DNA from: Sulfurimonas autotrophica DSM 16294
GTDB lineage: Bacteria > Campylobacterota > Campylobacteria > Campylobacterales > Sulfurimonadaceae
DNA: 64,000 nt
Assembly (NCBI RefSeq): GCF_000147355.1
Contig: NC_014506.1
Location: forward strand, 2,089,199 to 2,153,198
Direction: 5' to 3'
Shown here: in pieces, positions 18,761-27,567 of the stretch
How positions within the stretch are numbered: the first letter of the stretch is position 1
How the letters are laid out: every line of letters starts with the position of its first letter
Translations under genes and position numbers: made by a program
Notes under the pieces: model-generated
The model's database searches: none
What the model was told of the DNA's origin: nothing
What the model saw: only the letters and a program-made list of their open reading frames with translations

Positions 18761-18837
18761 GTTTACACAAAGGATTAAAAAAAGAGACTCAGACCAAAGG
18801 GAGGATTCGCTCTCTTTTTTTCAGCCTTTTTGTAAAC
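18761..18837. repeat. Long intergenic hairpin with conserved 23-nt apical motif (H family, copy 1)
   Basis: Two 27-nt arms (18761-18787 and 18811-18837) are complementary at 24 of 27 positions and enclose a 23-nt loop (18788-18810) beginning CTCAGACCAAAGGGAGGATT. A second copy at 63412-63482 has unrelated arms but 20 of 23 loop bases identical. It lies between the divergent genes glmM and rpsT. The A/T tracts beside the loop could allow it to act as a terminator. Confidence 0.7.
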
Positions 18838-18934
18838 GGTTGTCTTAATTTGAGCCATTTTACCACCCTTTAACTTAATTTTAATTATTTTTAAGGTAAT
18901 ATTTCGCACTTAAATTCCAAAAAGGACTCATTAA

Positions 18935-19195
18935 ATGGCAAATCACAAGTCATCAATTAAGAGAATTCGCCAGACACTCGTTCGTACTGAACGTAATCGT
19001 TTCTATAGAACTCGTCTTAAAAATATCGTAAAAACAGTTAGTTCAGCAGTTGAAGCTGGAAACAAAGAAGAAGCACAGGCAGCATTTAAAGTTGCAAACC
19101 AACAAATTCATAAATTTGTAAGCAAAGGTATCTTAAAAAAAGAAACTGCTGCTAGAAAAGTAAGTCGTCTACACAAAACTGTAAACGCAATATAA
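18935..19195 (+). CDS. rpsT: 30S ribosomal protein S20
   Basis: Primary 16S-binding protein of the small subunit. The 86-residue basic helical protein begins [13 protein letters not shown] and contains the family stretches YRTRLKN and HKNxAARKxSRL-type ([14 protein letters not shown]). An AAAAAGGA ribosome-binding site precedes the ATG. It is followed 12 nt later by prfA, so the two probably share a transcript. Confidence 0.98.
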   Translation: MANHKSSIKRIRQTLVRTERNRFYRTRLKNIVKTVSSAVEAGNKEEAQAAFKVANQQIHKFVSKGILKKETAARKVSRLHKTVNAI

Positions 19196-19207
19196 GGTAA
19201 GCTACAA

Positions 19208-20275
19208 ATGCTAGCAGATAAACTTACACCGTTTATCAACCGCTATAACGAACTTAGCGAAATGCTAAGTTCACCTGACATAACCTCTGACATCAAACGA
19301 ATGACAGAACTCTCAAAAGAACAATCTTCACTTTTACCTATCGTTGAAAAAACAAAAGAATACAAAGCACTCATAGAAGAAATCAGTGATTCAAAAGAGA
19401 TGCTTTCAGACCCGGAAATGGGCGATATGGCAAAAGAAGAGCTTAAAGAACTAGAACCACAGGTACCCCTCATAGAAGAAGAGATAAAAATGCTTCTCCT
19501 GCCAAAAGACCCTAACGATGATAGAAATATCATCGTAGAACTTCGAGCAGGTGCCGGTGGCGATGAAGCAGCCATCTTTGTTGGAGACTTGTTTGATGCT
19601 TATACGCGTTATGCTGATTTAAAAGGGTGGAAAATAGAACTCATGAGCAGTTCACCATCTGATGCAGGCGGATATAAAGAGGTTGTAGCACTTATAAAGG
19701 GTGAACAGGTTTATTCACGGTTGAAATACGAAGGCGGAACACACCGTGTTCAGCGTGTACCACAAACAGAAAGTCAAGGACGCGTACATACCTCGGCTAT
19801 TACCGTAGCCGTTATGCCTGAAGTAGATGATGTCGAAATTGAAATTAATGAAAATGATTTAAAGATTGATGTTATGCGTTCATCAGGATGCGGCGGGCAG
19901 TCTGTCAACACTACCGATTCGGCTGTTCGTATTACTCACCTGCCATCAGGGCTCGTTGTAACCAATCAAGATCAAAAATCACAGCATAAAAACAGAGAAA
20001 AAGCAATGAAGGTTTTAAAAGCAAGATTGTATGACCTTCAAATGCAAGAAGCCCAGGCCGAAGATGCTGCACAGCGTGCCGCACAAGTAGGTACCGGTGA
20101 CAGAAGTGGAAGAATTAGAACGTATAATTATCCACAAAACCGTATCAGTGATCATAGAATCAACTTAACGCTTTACCGCTTAAATGAAATTATGAGCGGC
20201 GGTCTGCTCGATGAAATCATTGAACCGCTCATCGCTGATCATCAAGCCAAAATTGTAGAAGCAGCAGGACTGTAA
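19208..20275 (+). CDS. prfA: Peptide chain release factor 1
   Basis: Recognises UAA and UAG stop codons and releases the peptide. The catalytic GGQ is at residues 229-231. The codon-reading tripeptide is PQT (185-187), the PxT form that marks RF1 rather than RF2. The 355-residue length is standard. It follows rpsT and ends at a convergent gap with dapF that holds an intergenic repeat. Confidence 0.97.
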   Translation: MLADKLTPFINRYNELSEMLSSPDITSDIKRMTELSKEQSSLLPIVEKTKEYKALIEEISDSKEMLSDPEMGDMAKEELKELEPQVPLIEEEIKMLLLPKDPNDDRNIIVELRAGAGGDEAAIFVGDLFDAYTRYADLKGWKIELMSSSPSDAGGYKEVVALIKGEQVYSRLKYEGGTHRVQRVPQTESQGRVHTSAITVAVMPEVDDVEIEINENDLKIDVMRSSGCGGQSVNTTDSAVRITHLPSGLVVTNQDQKSQHKNREKAMKVLKARLYDLQMQEAQAEDAAQRAAQVGTGDRSGRIRTYNYPQNRISDHRINLTLYRLNEIMSGGLLDEIIEPLIADHQAKIVEAAGL

Positions 20276-20314
20276 AACGTCTTTACATGTAAAGCTTTAA
20301 CGCTTTTTTGCTCT

Positions 20315-20386
20315 TCGGAAGCAAGGTTTTAACCTTACCTTTGAGGCTTAAAAGTTGCACAGCCCAGACTAAAGTCTGGGTTCCGA
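20315..20386. repeat. Modular palindromic repeat without core (K family, copy A)
   Basis: A TCGGAA...TTCCGA outer pair encloses two hairpins: GCAAGGTT-TT-AACCTTAC (20321-20338) and CCCAGACT-AA-AGTCTGGG (20363-20380). The same two hairpin arms occur elsewhere, each holding a 46/47-nt core (23633-23694 and 54128-54190); here the loops are only 2 nt. TTACATGTAA boxes flank the whole at 20283 and 20400. It sits between the convergent genes prfA and dapF and can serve as a two-way terminator. Confidence 0.7.
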
Positions 20387-20418
20387 TAACTTCATAAGCT
20401 TACATGTAACCAAACAAC

Positions 20419-21177
20419 CTAAACGTCCCACTCCGTCTCAAAAGTCTTCTTCACACGCCCTTTAAAAGTAATGGTTTTTCCATTATAGCCCAAATAAAGC
20501 GTATCACCGCTTGTCGGATAAACTTCTATATTATTTTGCACATTTCCCTCTTTATAAGCTCTGTAAAAACAAGCAGCCATTCCCGTGCCGCAGGCTAATG
20601 TCTCGTCCTCTACTCCGCGCTCATAAGTACGAACTCTTAAATTACCGTCTTCTATATACATAATATTTACATTTGCGTTATAAACATAACGAAGCTCACG
20701 TGCCTCCTCTGTATCAAACTCTTTTATATTGTCGGTATATCGTACCAAATGTGGTACGCCTGTATTTATCAGCCACCAGTTATGCCCGTCAAATTCTATT
20801 TCGGTTTCAATAATTTCAGGAGGTGTCAATTCACTCTCCACCATGCCGCTTTTTGGAGTATTTTCTTCTACCTGTGCACCAATAACACCGGCTCCTGTCA
20901 TAAAGTGCATCGTTGCCGGTGCTAAACCATTGTTGTAGGCATAATGCGCACAAGCACGGCTGCCATTACCGCACATATCTGCATGAGAGCCGTCAGAATT
21001 ATAAAATTCCCATTCAAAGTCATACTCATCATTGGGTACAATTACTATAAGGCCGTCTGCACCTATACCATCCTGGCGATGACACAATGTTTTGGCGAGT
21101 TCGTAGCGTTCTTCTTTTTTATCATCGTGAAATATTACAAAGTCATTTCCATTTGCGCTGTATTTTGCTATTTTCAT
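20419..21177 (-). CDS. dapF: Diaminopimelate epimerase
   Basis: Interconverts LL- and meso-diaminopimelate for lysine and peptidoglycan. The two catalytic cysteines are C69 (DMCGNGSR) and C196 (LACGTGM). Length 252. Its ATG overlaps the coaE stop as ATGA, giving the coupled run speE-like, coaE, dapF. Confidence 0.97.
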   Translation of the reverse strand: MKIAKYSANGNDFVIFHDDKKEERYELAKTLCHRQDGIGADGLIVIVPNDEYDFEWEFYNSDGSHADMCGNGSRACAHYAYNNGLAPATMHFMTGAGVIGAQVEENTPKSGMVESELTPPEIIETEIEFDGHNWWLINTGVPHLVRYTDNIKEFDTEEARELRYVYNANVNIMYIEDGNLRVRTYERGVEDETLACGTGMAACFYRAYKEGNVQNNIEVYPTSGDTLYLGYNGKTITFKGRVKKTFETEWDV

Positions 21178-21770
21178 TTTTTGTATATCTCCTTTATTTT
21201 TTGTACGAACTGCTCTACTTCATTTTGAAGATGCTTCAAGTTCTTTGAGTTATCTATCACCCAAGTTGCTTTTTCTTTTTTCTCGTCAATCGGCATTTGA
21301 GAAGCAATCCGCTTGAGAGATTCCTCTTTTGTATATCCGTTACGCTTCATAAAACGTTCAAGCTGAATATCTGGCGGCGTATATACTACAACACTCTCTT
21401 TTATATCGTAATTTGAGTTTTCAAAAAAAAGCGGAATATCTATAAGATAAGGAAATTTAAAACTGTCCTGCTTTTCACTGCGCATTTGAATCTCAGCTTT
21501 TATTTTTGGATGCAAAAAGCTTTCTAATGTTTTTTTTGCCTCGGGATGTGAAAAAATATAACTGCCGAGTTTTGCACGGTCAACTTTTGTACCATTAATG
21601 TACTCTTGCCCGAATGTTTTCTCAACCCAGTCAACAGATGCATCAAGAATTTCATGCGAAATCGTGTCTGCATCAATCACCCGCATTCCGTTGAGCGCCA
21701 AAAGTGAAGCTACCGTACTTTTTCCAGTAGCAATACCCCCACTCAACGCAATAGCATACTCATAAGCCAT
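21174..21770 (-). CDS. coaE: Dephospho-CoA kinase
   Basis: Last step of coenzyme A synthesis, phosphorylating dephospho-CoA. The P-loop GGIATGKS is at residues 11-18, followed by the family motif IDADTISHE and the lid region with RMKRNGYT-like (RFMKRNGYTKEE). Length 198 is typical. It overlaps dapF by 4 nt and starts at the last base of the upstream speE-like stop codon. Confidence 0.96.
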   Translation of the reverse strand: MAYEYAIALSGGIATGKSTVASLLALNGMRVIDADTISHEILDASVDWVEKTFGQEYINGTKVDRAKLGSYIFSHPEAKKTLESFLHPKIKAEIQMRSEKQDSFKFPYLIDIPLFFENSNYDIKESVVVYTPPDIQLERFMKRNGYTKEESLKRIASQMPIDEKKEKATWVIDNSKNLKHLQNEVEQFVQKIKEIYKK

Positions 21771-22321
21771 TAGTTTTTAATAACGCCCAAATACTCTTTT
21801 CGTACATTATTTCCTGTAGCAAAAGCAGCAGGATGCACATCACAGTTATAATATTCCAGCCCGTCAAGCAGATCTGTTCTTTGTAGTATTATATCAGCTG
21901 TTGGATGATATGCTTTTGATGCCAAAAGTGCTGTTTCGCCGTTGCCTAGGTTATACGGCATAATTATTTTTGCATATTTGCCTAAAATCTGCATAATTCT
22001 TTTATTCTCCGAGACATCATCCAAAGAAGGATGCGTCGTTACCAAAAGTCCGTCATCTTTAAGAACGCGGTTAAAATGTGCCAAAACGGCAGCATCAGTT
22101 TCAAGTTCTGAAATGATTACATCATACTTGTCATCTGCAGCCTCGCGAAGCAAATTAATGTCGGCAGATAGTACATCACAACTGATATCATCATTTTTAT
22201 ATTTTTGTATCTCTGCCACAAATCCCGCTGAGTTTAAACTAATGATTAAAACATTGCTTGGCTCTTTGTGTGTACACAATGGTACATGCACCATCATCTC
22301 ATTATATATAAAATCTTTCAT
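21770..22321 (-). CDS. Short spermidine synthase-like protein
   Basis: The 183 residues align by eye with the C-terminal Rossmann part of Helicobacter-type SpeE: an aminopropyltransferase-like nucleotide fold with YDVIISELE and HFNRVLKDDGLLVTTHP, ending in the diagnostic EYYNCDVHPAAF. The N-terminal beta domain present in full-length SpeE (about 260 residues) is largely missing. Whether it still makes spermidine is uncertain. It is first of the run with coaE and dapF. Confidence 0.7.
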   Translation of the reverse strand: MKDFIYNEMMVHVPLCTHKEPSNVLIISLNSAGFVAEIQKYKNDDISCDVLSADINLLREAADDKYDVIISELETDAAVLAHFNRVLKDDGLLVTTHPSLDDVSENKRIMQILGKYAKIIMPYNLGNGETALLASKAYHPTADIILQRTDLLDGLEYYNCDVHPAAFATGNNVRKEYLGVIKN

Positions 22322-22385
22322 ATTTAAAATTCCTATTATTAATTAATAGCGATTTTAGCATATTTGGATTAATTTTACTTAATAT

Positions 22386-22394
22386 TGCTATAAT
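22386..22394 (+). promoter_or_regulatory. Extended -10 promoter for the DUF2892-purM operon
   Basis: TGCTATAAT forms a perfect extended -10 element 33 nt before the ATG of the DUF2892 gene. No strong -35 is seen, as is common in this phylum. Confidence 0.55.
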
Positions 22395-22427
22395 TACATA
22401 ATATTTATAAAAACTTAAAGGTATAAA

Positions 22428-22628
22428 ATGGATTATAACAAAATCAGGAAAGTATGCAGACCTATTCGTATAGTACTAGGACTTGTTCTTATCGCTATAG
22501 GTTTTATTACGAAGAACTATTGGTTCTATCTTGGAATACTCCCATTAATTGCGGGTTTAGCTAACTTCTGTCCACTTTGTATCATTACAAAAAAATGTGA
22601 TTTACCACAAGATTCGGAGTCAAAATAA
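22428..22628 (+). CDS. DUF2892-family small membrane protein
   Basis: A 66-residue protein with two membrane segments (IVLGLVLIAIGF and FYLGILPLIAGLANF) followed by CPLCIITKKC. This is the common DUF2892/YgaP-like inner-membrane unit. The C-terminal cysteines (CPLC...C) could bind metal or take part in redox reactions; function unknown. Its stop codon overlaps the purM ATG by one base (TAATG). Confidence 0.8.
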   Translation: MDYNKIRKVCRPIRIVLGLVLIAIGFITKNYWFYLGILPLIAGLANFCPLCIITKKCDLPQDSESK

Positions 22629-23623
22629 TGAGTCAAATTTCTTACAAAGATGCAGGCGTAGATATAGACGCGGGAAATAGTTTTGTTGAAAACATCAAAC
22701 CACTTGTAAAGAGTACAAAAATACCCGGTGTACTTGGCGGTATCGGTTCTTTTGCCGGTGCATTTGAACTTCCAAAAGGTTTCAATGAGCCTGTAATGCT
22801 TGCAGCAACTGACGGCGTCGGCACAAAGCTAAAACTCGCAATTGACAGCGGTATTCATAACACCGTAGGTATTGATTTGGTTGCAATGTGCGTAAATGAT
22901 TTAATCTGTAATTTTGGAACACCGAGTTTCTTTCTTGATTATTATGCAACGGGAAAACTCGATGTAAATGTAGCGACAAATGTTGTTGCAGGAATAGCCG
23001 AGGGATGTAAACGCAGTGAATGTGCTCTTATCGGCGGAGAAACTGCTGAAATGCCGGGTATGTACAGCGAAGACGATTATGATTTAGCAGGTTTTGCCGT
23101 AGGTGTAGCTGAAAAATCACAGATGGACAGAGTAAGTTTGGTTCGTCCCGGGCATAAACTTATAGCTCTACCGAGTTCGGGTCTGCATTCAAATGGTTTT
23201 TCACTTGCCAGAAAAGTTCTTTTTGAAAAAATGGGTATGAAATTTGATGATGACTTCAATGGTCAACCTCTAATACAAGCACTGCTTGAACCGACAAATA
23301 TTTACGTAAAAACATTTAAAGCACTTAAAAATGAAATAGTAGCAATGGCGCATATCACAGGCGGTGGAATAGTAGAAAATCTTCCTCGTGTACTGCCTGA
23401 AAACTTAATGGCAGAAGTAAAACGTGATGCTATTAGAGTGCTTCCTATATTTGAGCTTATGAGTGAGCATGTAGAACGTGATGAAATGTTTAGAGCATTC
23501 AATATGGGTGTAGGAATGATACTTGTAGTTGAAGAATCAGATGTTGAAAAAGTACTTGCAGAGACTGATGGTTATCTCATCGGAGAAATAAAAGAAGGCA
23601 AACGCGAAGCCAAACTAATCTAA
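22628..23623 (+). CDS. purM: Phosphoribosylformylglycinamidine cyclo-ligase (AIR synthase)
   Basis: Fifth step of purine synthesis, closing the imidazole ring with ATP. Family motifs are SYKDAGVDIDAGN near the N-terminus, TDGVGTKLK, the GGETAEMPGMY stretch and LIALPSSGLHSNGFSL. Length 331 is standard. It is translationally coupled to the DUF2892 gene and ends at an intergenic repeat. Confidence 0.97.
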   Translation: MSQISYKDAGVDIDAGNSFVENIKPLVKSTKIPGVLGGIGSFAGAFELPKGFNEPVMLAATDGVGTKLKLAIDSGIHNTVGIDLVAMCVNDLICNFGTPSFFLDYYATGKLDVNVATNVVAGIAEGCKRSECALIGGETAEMPGMYSEDDYDLAGFAVGVAEKSQMDRVSLVRPGHKLIALPSSGLHSNGFSLARKVLFEKMGMKFDDDFNGQPLIQALLEPTNIYVKTFKALKNEIVAMAHITGGGIVENLPRVLPENLMAEVKRDAIRVLPIFELMSEHVERDEMFRAFNMGVGMILVVEESDVEKVLAETDGYLIGEIKEGKREAKLI

Positions 23624-23632
23624 TATTCACAA

Positions 23633-23694
23633 CCCAGACTTTTAACGCTAAAGCGTAACTTAGAAAAAAACTAAATTTTTTTCTGTAGTCTGGG
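23633..23694. repeat. Palindromic repeat with inserted core (K family, copy B)
   Basis: CCCAGACT (23633-23640) and AGTCTGGG (23687-23694) form a perfect 8-bp stem around a 46-nt core. The core holds an ACGC-TAAA-GCGT hairpin and an AGAAAAAAA/TTTTTTTCT stem. Copy C (54128) has the same core between different arms, with ACAC/GTGT replacing ACGC/GCGT, a compensatory change. It fills the convergent gap between purM and the exported protein gene. Confidence 0.75.
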
Positions 23695-23716
23695 CTAAAA
23701 GTCCGAAATATTACAT

Positions 23717-24571
23717 CTACTTCTTAAGCGGTTTGCTCAACTCTTTCGTAATAGCACCAGGTACTGTTGCAATTCCCATAAAATCATTCATAGTTAAAAG
23801 AGGATAGCTGATAGCTATATAATATTTAGCATTTAAAGCCTTAGCTTTGCCATTTTCAATAGCAATTGTCCATGGAAGAATCGCTGCATTTGCACGTCCA
23901 ACTTTTTTTACAAATTTTTTCGTACGTTTACCAAGATCATAACCAAGTAAAGTGCTATTGTCTGAAAGTTTCAAGTCAAAAACAAGGTATTTCCCTTTTT
24001 TGTATTTTTTCGCTTTAGCCAATAATTCTTTATTTGCAGCTTCACCTAAAACATCCGGCTCATTATAATAAGGCATACCAATCATAAAGTGAAATCCTGC
24101 AAGTTTTTCAAATTTCAATTTATCTTTTGAACCTTTTAGTCCTGGAAATACTTTGTTTATAGCATCAAGCTGTGCTGCAAATACATCATAATCAAAATCA
24201 TCCTGCATAAATGCTTTTCCAAAATAAATAGGGTTGGTAAAGCTAATCATTTTTGCTTTGTCATCTACAAACACACGTAAAACTGCTGCATAAGCACGAC
24301 CAGGTTTAGCACCTTGTGCTTTGAGTGCATCATTTGTAAATACAATTGTTGTCCCTTTTTTAATAGGTTTATATGTAGCAACAACACTAAAACCGGCAGC
24401 TGTTAGTTTCTCTTGAACGCTTTTAGCGTCCATATGAGCACCTACTAAATAAGTGCTAACTTCTTTTCCAACATAAGGATTGTTTGCTGCTGTAGGCTTT
24501 GAAGAAGCTCCAGCACATCCTGTAAATGCAAGTATTGCTACCGATGCAATAATTGTAAACAGTTTTCTCAT
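23717..24571 (-). CDS. Predicted lipoprotein, possible DUF302-like
   Basis: The N-terminus is a lipoprotein signal: MRKLFTII, a hydrophobic core and the lipobox FTGC with Cys19. The 284-residue mature part is basic and alternates AGFSVVATYK, SFTNPIYFGKAF and later KYLVFDLKLSD segments that recall DUF302 domains, but the match is weak. The ATG overlaps the stop of the upstream exported DUF302-like gene (ATGA), so the pair is co-translated and probably acts together in the periplasm. Confidence 0.65.
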   Translation of the reverse strand: MRKLFTIIASVAILAFTGCAGASSKPTAANNPYVGKEVSTYLVGAHMDAKSVQEKLTAAGFSVVATYKPIKKGTTIVFTNDALKAQGAKPGRAYAAVLRVFVDDKAKMISFTNPIYFGKAFMQDDFDYDVFAAQLDAINKVFPGLKGSKDKLKFEKLAGFHFMIGMPYYNEPDVLGEAANKELLAKAKKYKKGKYLVFDLKLSDNSTLLGYDLGKRTKKFVKKVGRANAAILPWTIAIENGKAKALNAKYYIAISYPLLTMNDFMGIATVPGAITKELSKPLKK

Positions 24572-25560
24572 AATTCTTTACCACCTAGTTTTTTCATTAT
24601 AGAGATAATCTCATCATCAATTGTTTTAGTCCATTTAATTTTTGCAGGATCTTTAAATTCCATAACAGCACTCCAAACAGATAAGCGAGGCATTCCGACC
24701 ATCATTTTGTTTGAACCTTTTTCTATGTAAAAATACATTGCACATGGAGCAAATATTCCTGCATCAGGACGACCCTTGTTAAAGACATTGTATGAAAATG
24801 TAAAGTGACATAGACCATATACGAAAAACTGGTCATATTTTTCAAATGGCATCTCCAAATCTTCTTCATATGTCTCTTTGAAGTTTTTAAAACCTGCTAT
24901 GATGTAGTGTTTTGCTTCAAAAGCACCTTCAAATTCTTCTTGAAAAGCTTCAGCCCACTCTACAACATCACCACTTCTGTCAACTTCAAACTCAAAAGTC
25001 ATCATAGGTTTTGCAGGAAGTTTTCCGCTGAAAGTTGTATCTAAAATTTTACCGCCAAACTCTTTTGTAACGTAAGCATCTAAAGGTTTGAACATATCTA
25101 TATATGCTTTTCTAGAATCTGCATCTTTTACACCTGTAATGTCGAGCATAGTCTCAGGAGCAATATGACCTATATATGTTTTATCTTCAGATTTCTTTTT
25201 GTAAATTAACAGGTTAAATGGTTGAAAACCTGCAGCCTGAGGAGATTTTAACAGTATATCATGTAGTGCTTTGTCGTTACTGATAGAGAAAAAACCTAAA
25301 TTATCAAGATTAGTTATCCATGCCTTATCATAATCCGGGTCTTGGGGATTACCATAACGCTTTTCATAAGCATCATTAATCTTTTCATGTGGATCTGAAA
25401 GAGAAAATCCTGTAGCATCTTCTAAAGGCGGAAGGAACTCTTTTTCATATTTGTCTTCCTGATCACCGTTGACTACATTAAAATATGCAGCAGGTGCGCC
25501 AAACATAGCGGTTGCAGCAATACTAAGAACTAAAGTAGTCTTAATTAATCTTTTTATCAT
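24568..25560 (-). CDS. Exported protein with two DUF302-like domains
   Basis: A Sec signal peptide (MIKRLIKTTLVLSIAATAMFGA) precedes 310 residues. Two segments have the DUF302 pattern of a hydrophobic strand, an acidic turn and a D/E-PxxML-type helix: FQPFNLLIYKKKSEDKTYIG with APETMLDITGV, and IFAPCAMYFYIEKGSNKM with VGMPRL. DUF302 function is unsettled. It is the first gene of the pair with the lipoprotein, 190 nt downstream of the FadL-type porin. Confidence 0.7.
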   Translation of the reverse strand: MIKRLIKTTLVLSIAATAMFGAPAAYFNVVNGDQEDKYEKEFLPPLEDATGFSLSDPHEKINDAYEKRYGNPQDPDYDKAWITNLDNLGFFSISNDKALHDILLKSPQAAGFQPFNLLIYKKKSEDKTYIGHIAPETMLDITGVKDADSRKAYIDMFKPLDAYVTKEFGGKILDTTFSGKLPAKPMMTFEFEVDRSGDVVEWAEAFQEEFEGAFEAKHYIIAGFKNFKETYEEDLEMPFEKYDQFFVYGLCHFTFSYNVFNKGRPDAGIFAPCAMYFYIEKGSNKMMVGMPRLSVWSAVMEFKDPAKIKWTKTIDDEIISIMKKLGGKEL

Positions 25561-25690
25561 TATATTTCCTTATATATATTATCATCACTATTATCAAAAA
25601 ATAGTCACAACTGAACCCGTTAATTTTAGCATAATTTTGATGATTTATTTAATTTTTAATGTACTAAATCAAATATATCTGATAGCCATG

Positions 25691-25723
25691 TAAAAATAAA
25701 ATGCCGCCAAGAGAAGGCGGCAT
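25691..25723 (-). terminator. Strong Rho-independent terminator after the FadL-type gene
   Basis: On the minus strand ATGCCGCC (25723-25716) pairs perfectly with GGCGGCAT (25708-25701) around a 7-nt loop and is followed by TTTATTTTTA. It ends the porin transcript. Confidence 0.9.
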
Positions 25724-25751
25724 TGAAAGAAAGGAGAATTTCTAGCTAATA

Positions 25752-26972
25752 CTAGAAGTTATAGTTAAGTTGTAAACTAACACCTTGTTGAGAGTGTTTT
25801 GTAGTGATTTTTGCTCCAGCAAAGTTTGTATAAGTTTCAGTATTCTCAGCCGCATATGTATAGGCAACATCAACAGATGCTTTGTCACTTACATCATATG
25901 AACCACCGATTGCATAATGAGATTCAACTATACCAGGGAAACCAAGTAAATTAAATGTATTTACAACATTTGCACTTAAATTTGCAGAATTACCGCCAGT
26001 ATACTTTTGCTCACTTATTGGACTAGATGCATAGTTATATCCTAAACGAACAGCCCAACCTTTAGTGTTATATTCATAACCTAAAGCAACAACATTTTGA
26101 TCATCCCATTCAAAATCTTCATAACCTTTTGCATCAGACCATTTGATTTGTTTATAATCAATAGCTACAGTATGTTCACCTATTGCATAACTTGCACCAA
26201 TACCTATTTCAGCAGGAGTAGAAAGTTTATCATTATTATATTTTCCAGTAGATGAAAATAAATCAACAGTTTTTGATAATACGCCATCATATTCCATATC
26301 AATTTTAGATTTATATATTGCACCGACCGTTAAACCTGATATTTCATATGATAAACCGATGTTATAGCCCAATTTTAAATCTTGTGCTACACCAGCACCT
26401 TTTGCTGGATTACCATATGCCGTTGGTCCTACATAGTTAATGTCTAATGAACCATATTGTAAAATTGGTGTAACAGCTACAGTAAATCCATCTGTTGTAT
26501 ATGCTAAAGGCACACCAAACTGCATTAGTTGAAGATTAGTTACCATATACATTTGTGCATTTGTAGGTGCTTTTCTGTAATCAACACCCATACCGCCTGT
26601 TCCCCACATACCTATACCAACGTAAAAATTATCATTAATTTTTGTTGCCAAAGAAACTTCCGGAATAACGTTTAAGTCAGCATCACTATCTGCGCTAGCA
26701 CTAGCATCACCTATTGTTGATAAATCATTAGTATTTTTAACATCCGGCATAAAAATCGTGCCGCCAAAAGAAATTTCAGTGTTTTCAACAGAAGTAATTA
26801 AAGCAGGATTCACTAATGCAGATTCAGCACCATGACTCATACCGATTCCTGTTCCAGCCATACCACGTGCTTTAGCACCCATTCCTATTAAAGCTGCACC
26901 ATTTGTTGCGAATGCAGAAGTTGCACCTAAAGCTAAAGCAGCTACTACTGCTAATTTAATTGTTTTTTTCAT
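25752..26972 (-). CDS. Outer-membrane transport protein, OmpP1/FadL family
   Basis: A 22-residue signal peptide ends in AFA, followed by TNGAALIGMGAKARGMAGTG, the N-terminal plug motif of FadL-type barrels, and NPALI (the NPA motif). Many amphipathic beta strands follow and the chain ends in phenylalanine (LQLNYNF), the outer-membrane insertion signal. The family takes up hydrophobic compounds such as long-chain fatty acids. Good ribosome-binding site (AAGGAG). Monocistronic with its own terminator. Confidence 0.92.
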   Translation of the reverse strand: MKKTIKLAVVAALALGATSAFATNGAALIGMGAKARGMAGTGIGMSHGAESALVNPALITSVENTEISFGGTIFMPDVKNTNDLSTIGDASASADSDADLNVIPEVSLATKINDNFYVGIGMWGTGGMGVDYRKAPTNAQMYMVTNLQLMQFGVPLAYTTDGFTVAVTPILQYGSLDINYVGPTAYGNPAKGAGVAQDLKLGYNIGLSYEISGLTVGAIYKSKIDMEYDGVLSKTVDLFSSTGKYNNDKLSTPAEIGIGASYAIGEHTVAIDYKQIKWSDAKGYEDFEWDDQNVVALGYEYNTKGWAVRLGYNYASSPISEQKYTGGNSANLSANVVNTFNLLGFPGIVESHYAIGGSYDVSDKASVDVAYTYAAENTETYTNFAGAKITTKHSQQGVSLQLNYNF

Positions 26973-27392
26973 TTTCTCTCCTTAAGAGTATGTCAAAGTT
27001 TTGAGATAGACAAGCTATTTCGACTGAGAGTATTATATGTGATAAAAAATAAAGCGAAACTTAATGTAATGGTGGCTTATATTATAAAAACTTATATAAA
27101 ATAAATAAAATAATGAGTAATATAATACTAATTAGATAATAATATTATATATACTTATAAAAAAAGAATAAAATAGGCAAATATCAATAAAATTGATAGA
27201 AATCATTAAAAAAGAGAAAATAAAGAAGAATATTAAATATGTGATAAAAATATAACAATGTGCATATTTGTAACATTTTTCTCACATAATCATCACAGAT
27301 TTATATGGCGAAAATAATACAATAAGAATGTAAAAATAAAGTAAACGGATAAGATAAAGTAATTAGAGAGTAAAAATAAAAGAATCTGATCA
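26973..27392. other. AT-rich gap between the FadL-type gene and the rRNA operon
   Basis: About 420 nt without a gene. On the minus strand it holds the FadL leader with AAGGAGAG and a TATAAT box at 27032-27037. The remainder is very AT-rich; the last 20 nt beside the 5S gene are T-rich on the minus strand and may help end the rRNA transcript. I see no other feature. Confidence 0.5.
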
Positions 27393-27509
27393 ACTAGGCA
27401 GCGACCTACATTTCCACACCTGAAAGGTGCAGTATTATCAGCGATGAGAGGCTTAGCTTCTGGGTTCGGAATGGGACCAGGCGTTTCCCTCTCTCTATAG
27501 CCACCTAGA
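27393..27509 (-). rRNA. rrf: 5S ribosomal RNA
   Basis: The minus strand shows the 5S core with GGAAACGCCTGGTCCCATTC, CCGAACCCAGAAGCTAAG and the closing helix CTAGGTGGC...GCTGCCTAG. An additional 8-bp stem (27384-27391 with 27513-27520, ATCTGATC/GATCAGAT) brackets it and probably guides processing. Ends are approximate. Confidence 0.93.
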
Positions 27510-27535
27510 CAAGATCAGATATAAGGATAACGTTT

Positions 27536-27567
27536 ATACTCCACTTACGCTTTAGCGACGGGAGTAT
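27536..27567 (-). repeat. Hairpin in the 23S-5S spacer resembling the K-family core stem-loop
   Basis: ATACTCC/GGAGTAT arms enclose, on the minus strand, CGCTAAAGCG followed by TAAGT. The K-family core has the same CGCTAAAGCGTAA word followed by CT. A GGCA-CTAAA-TGCC hairpin follows directly. It may be a processing or anti-termination element of the rRNA operon. Confidence 0.5.
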
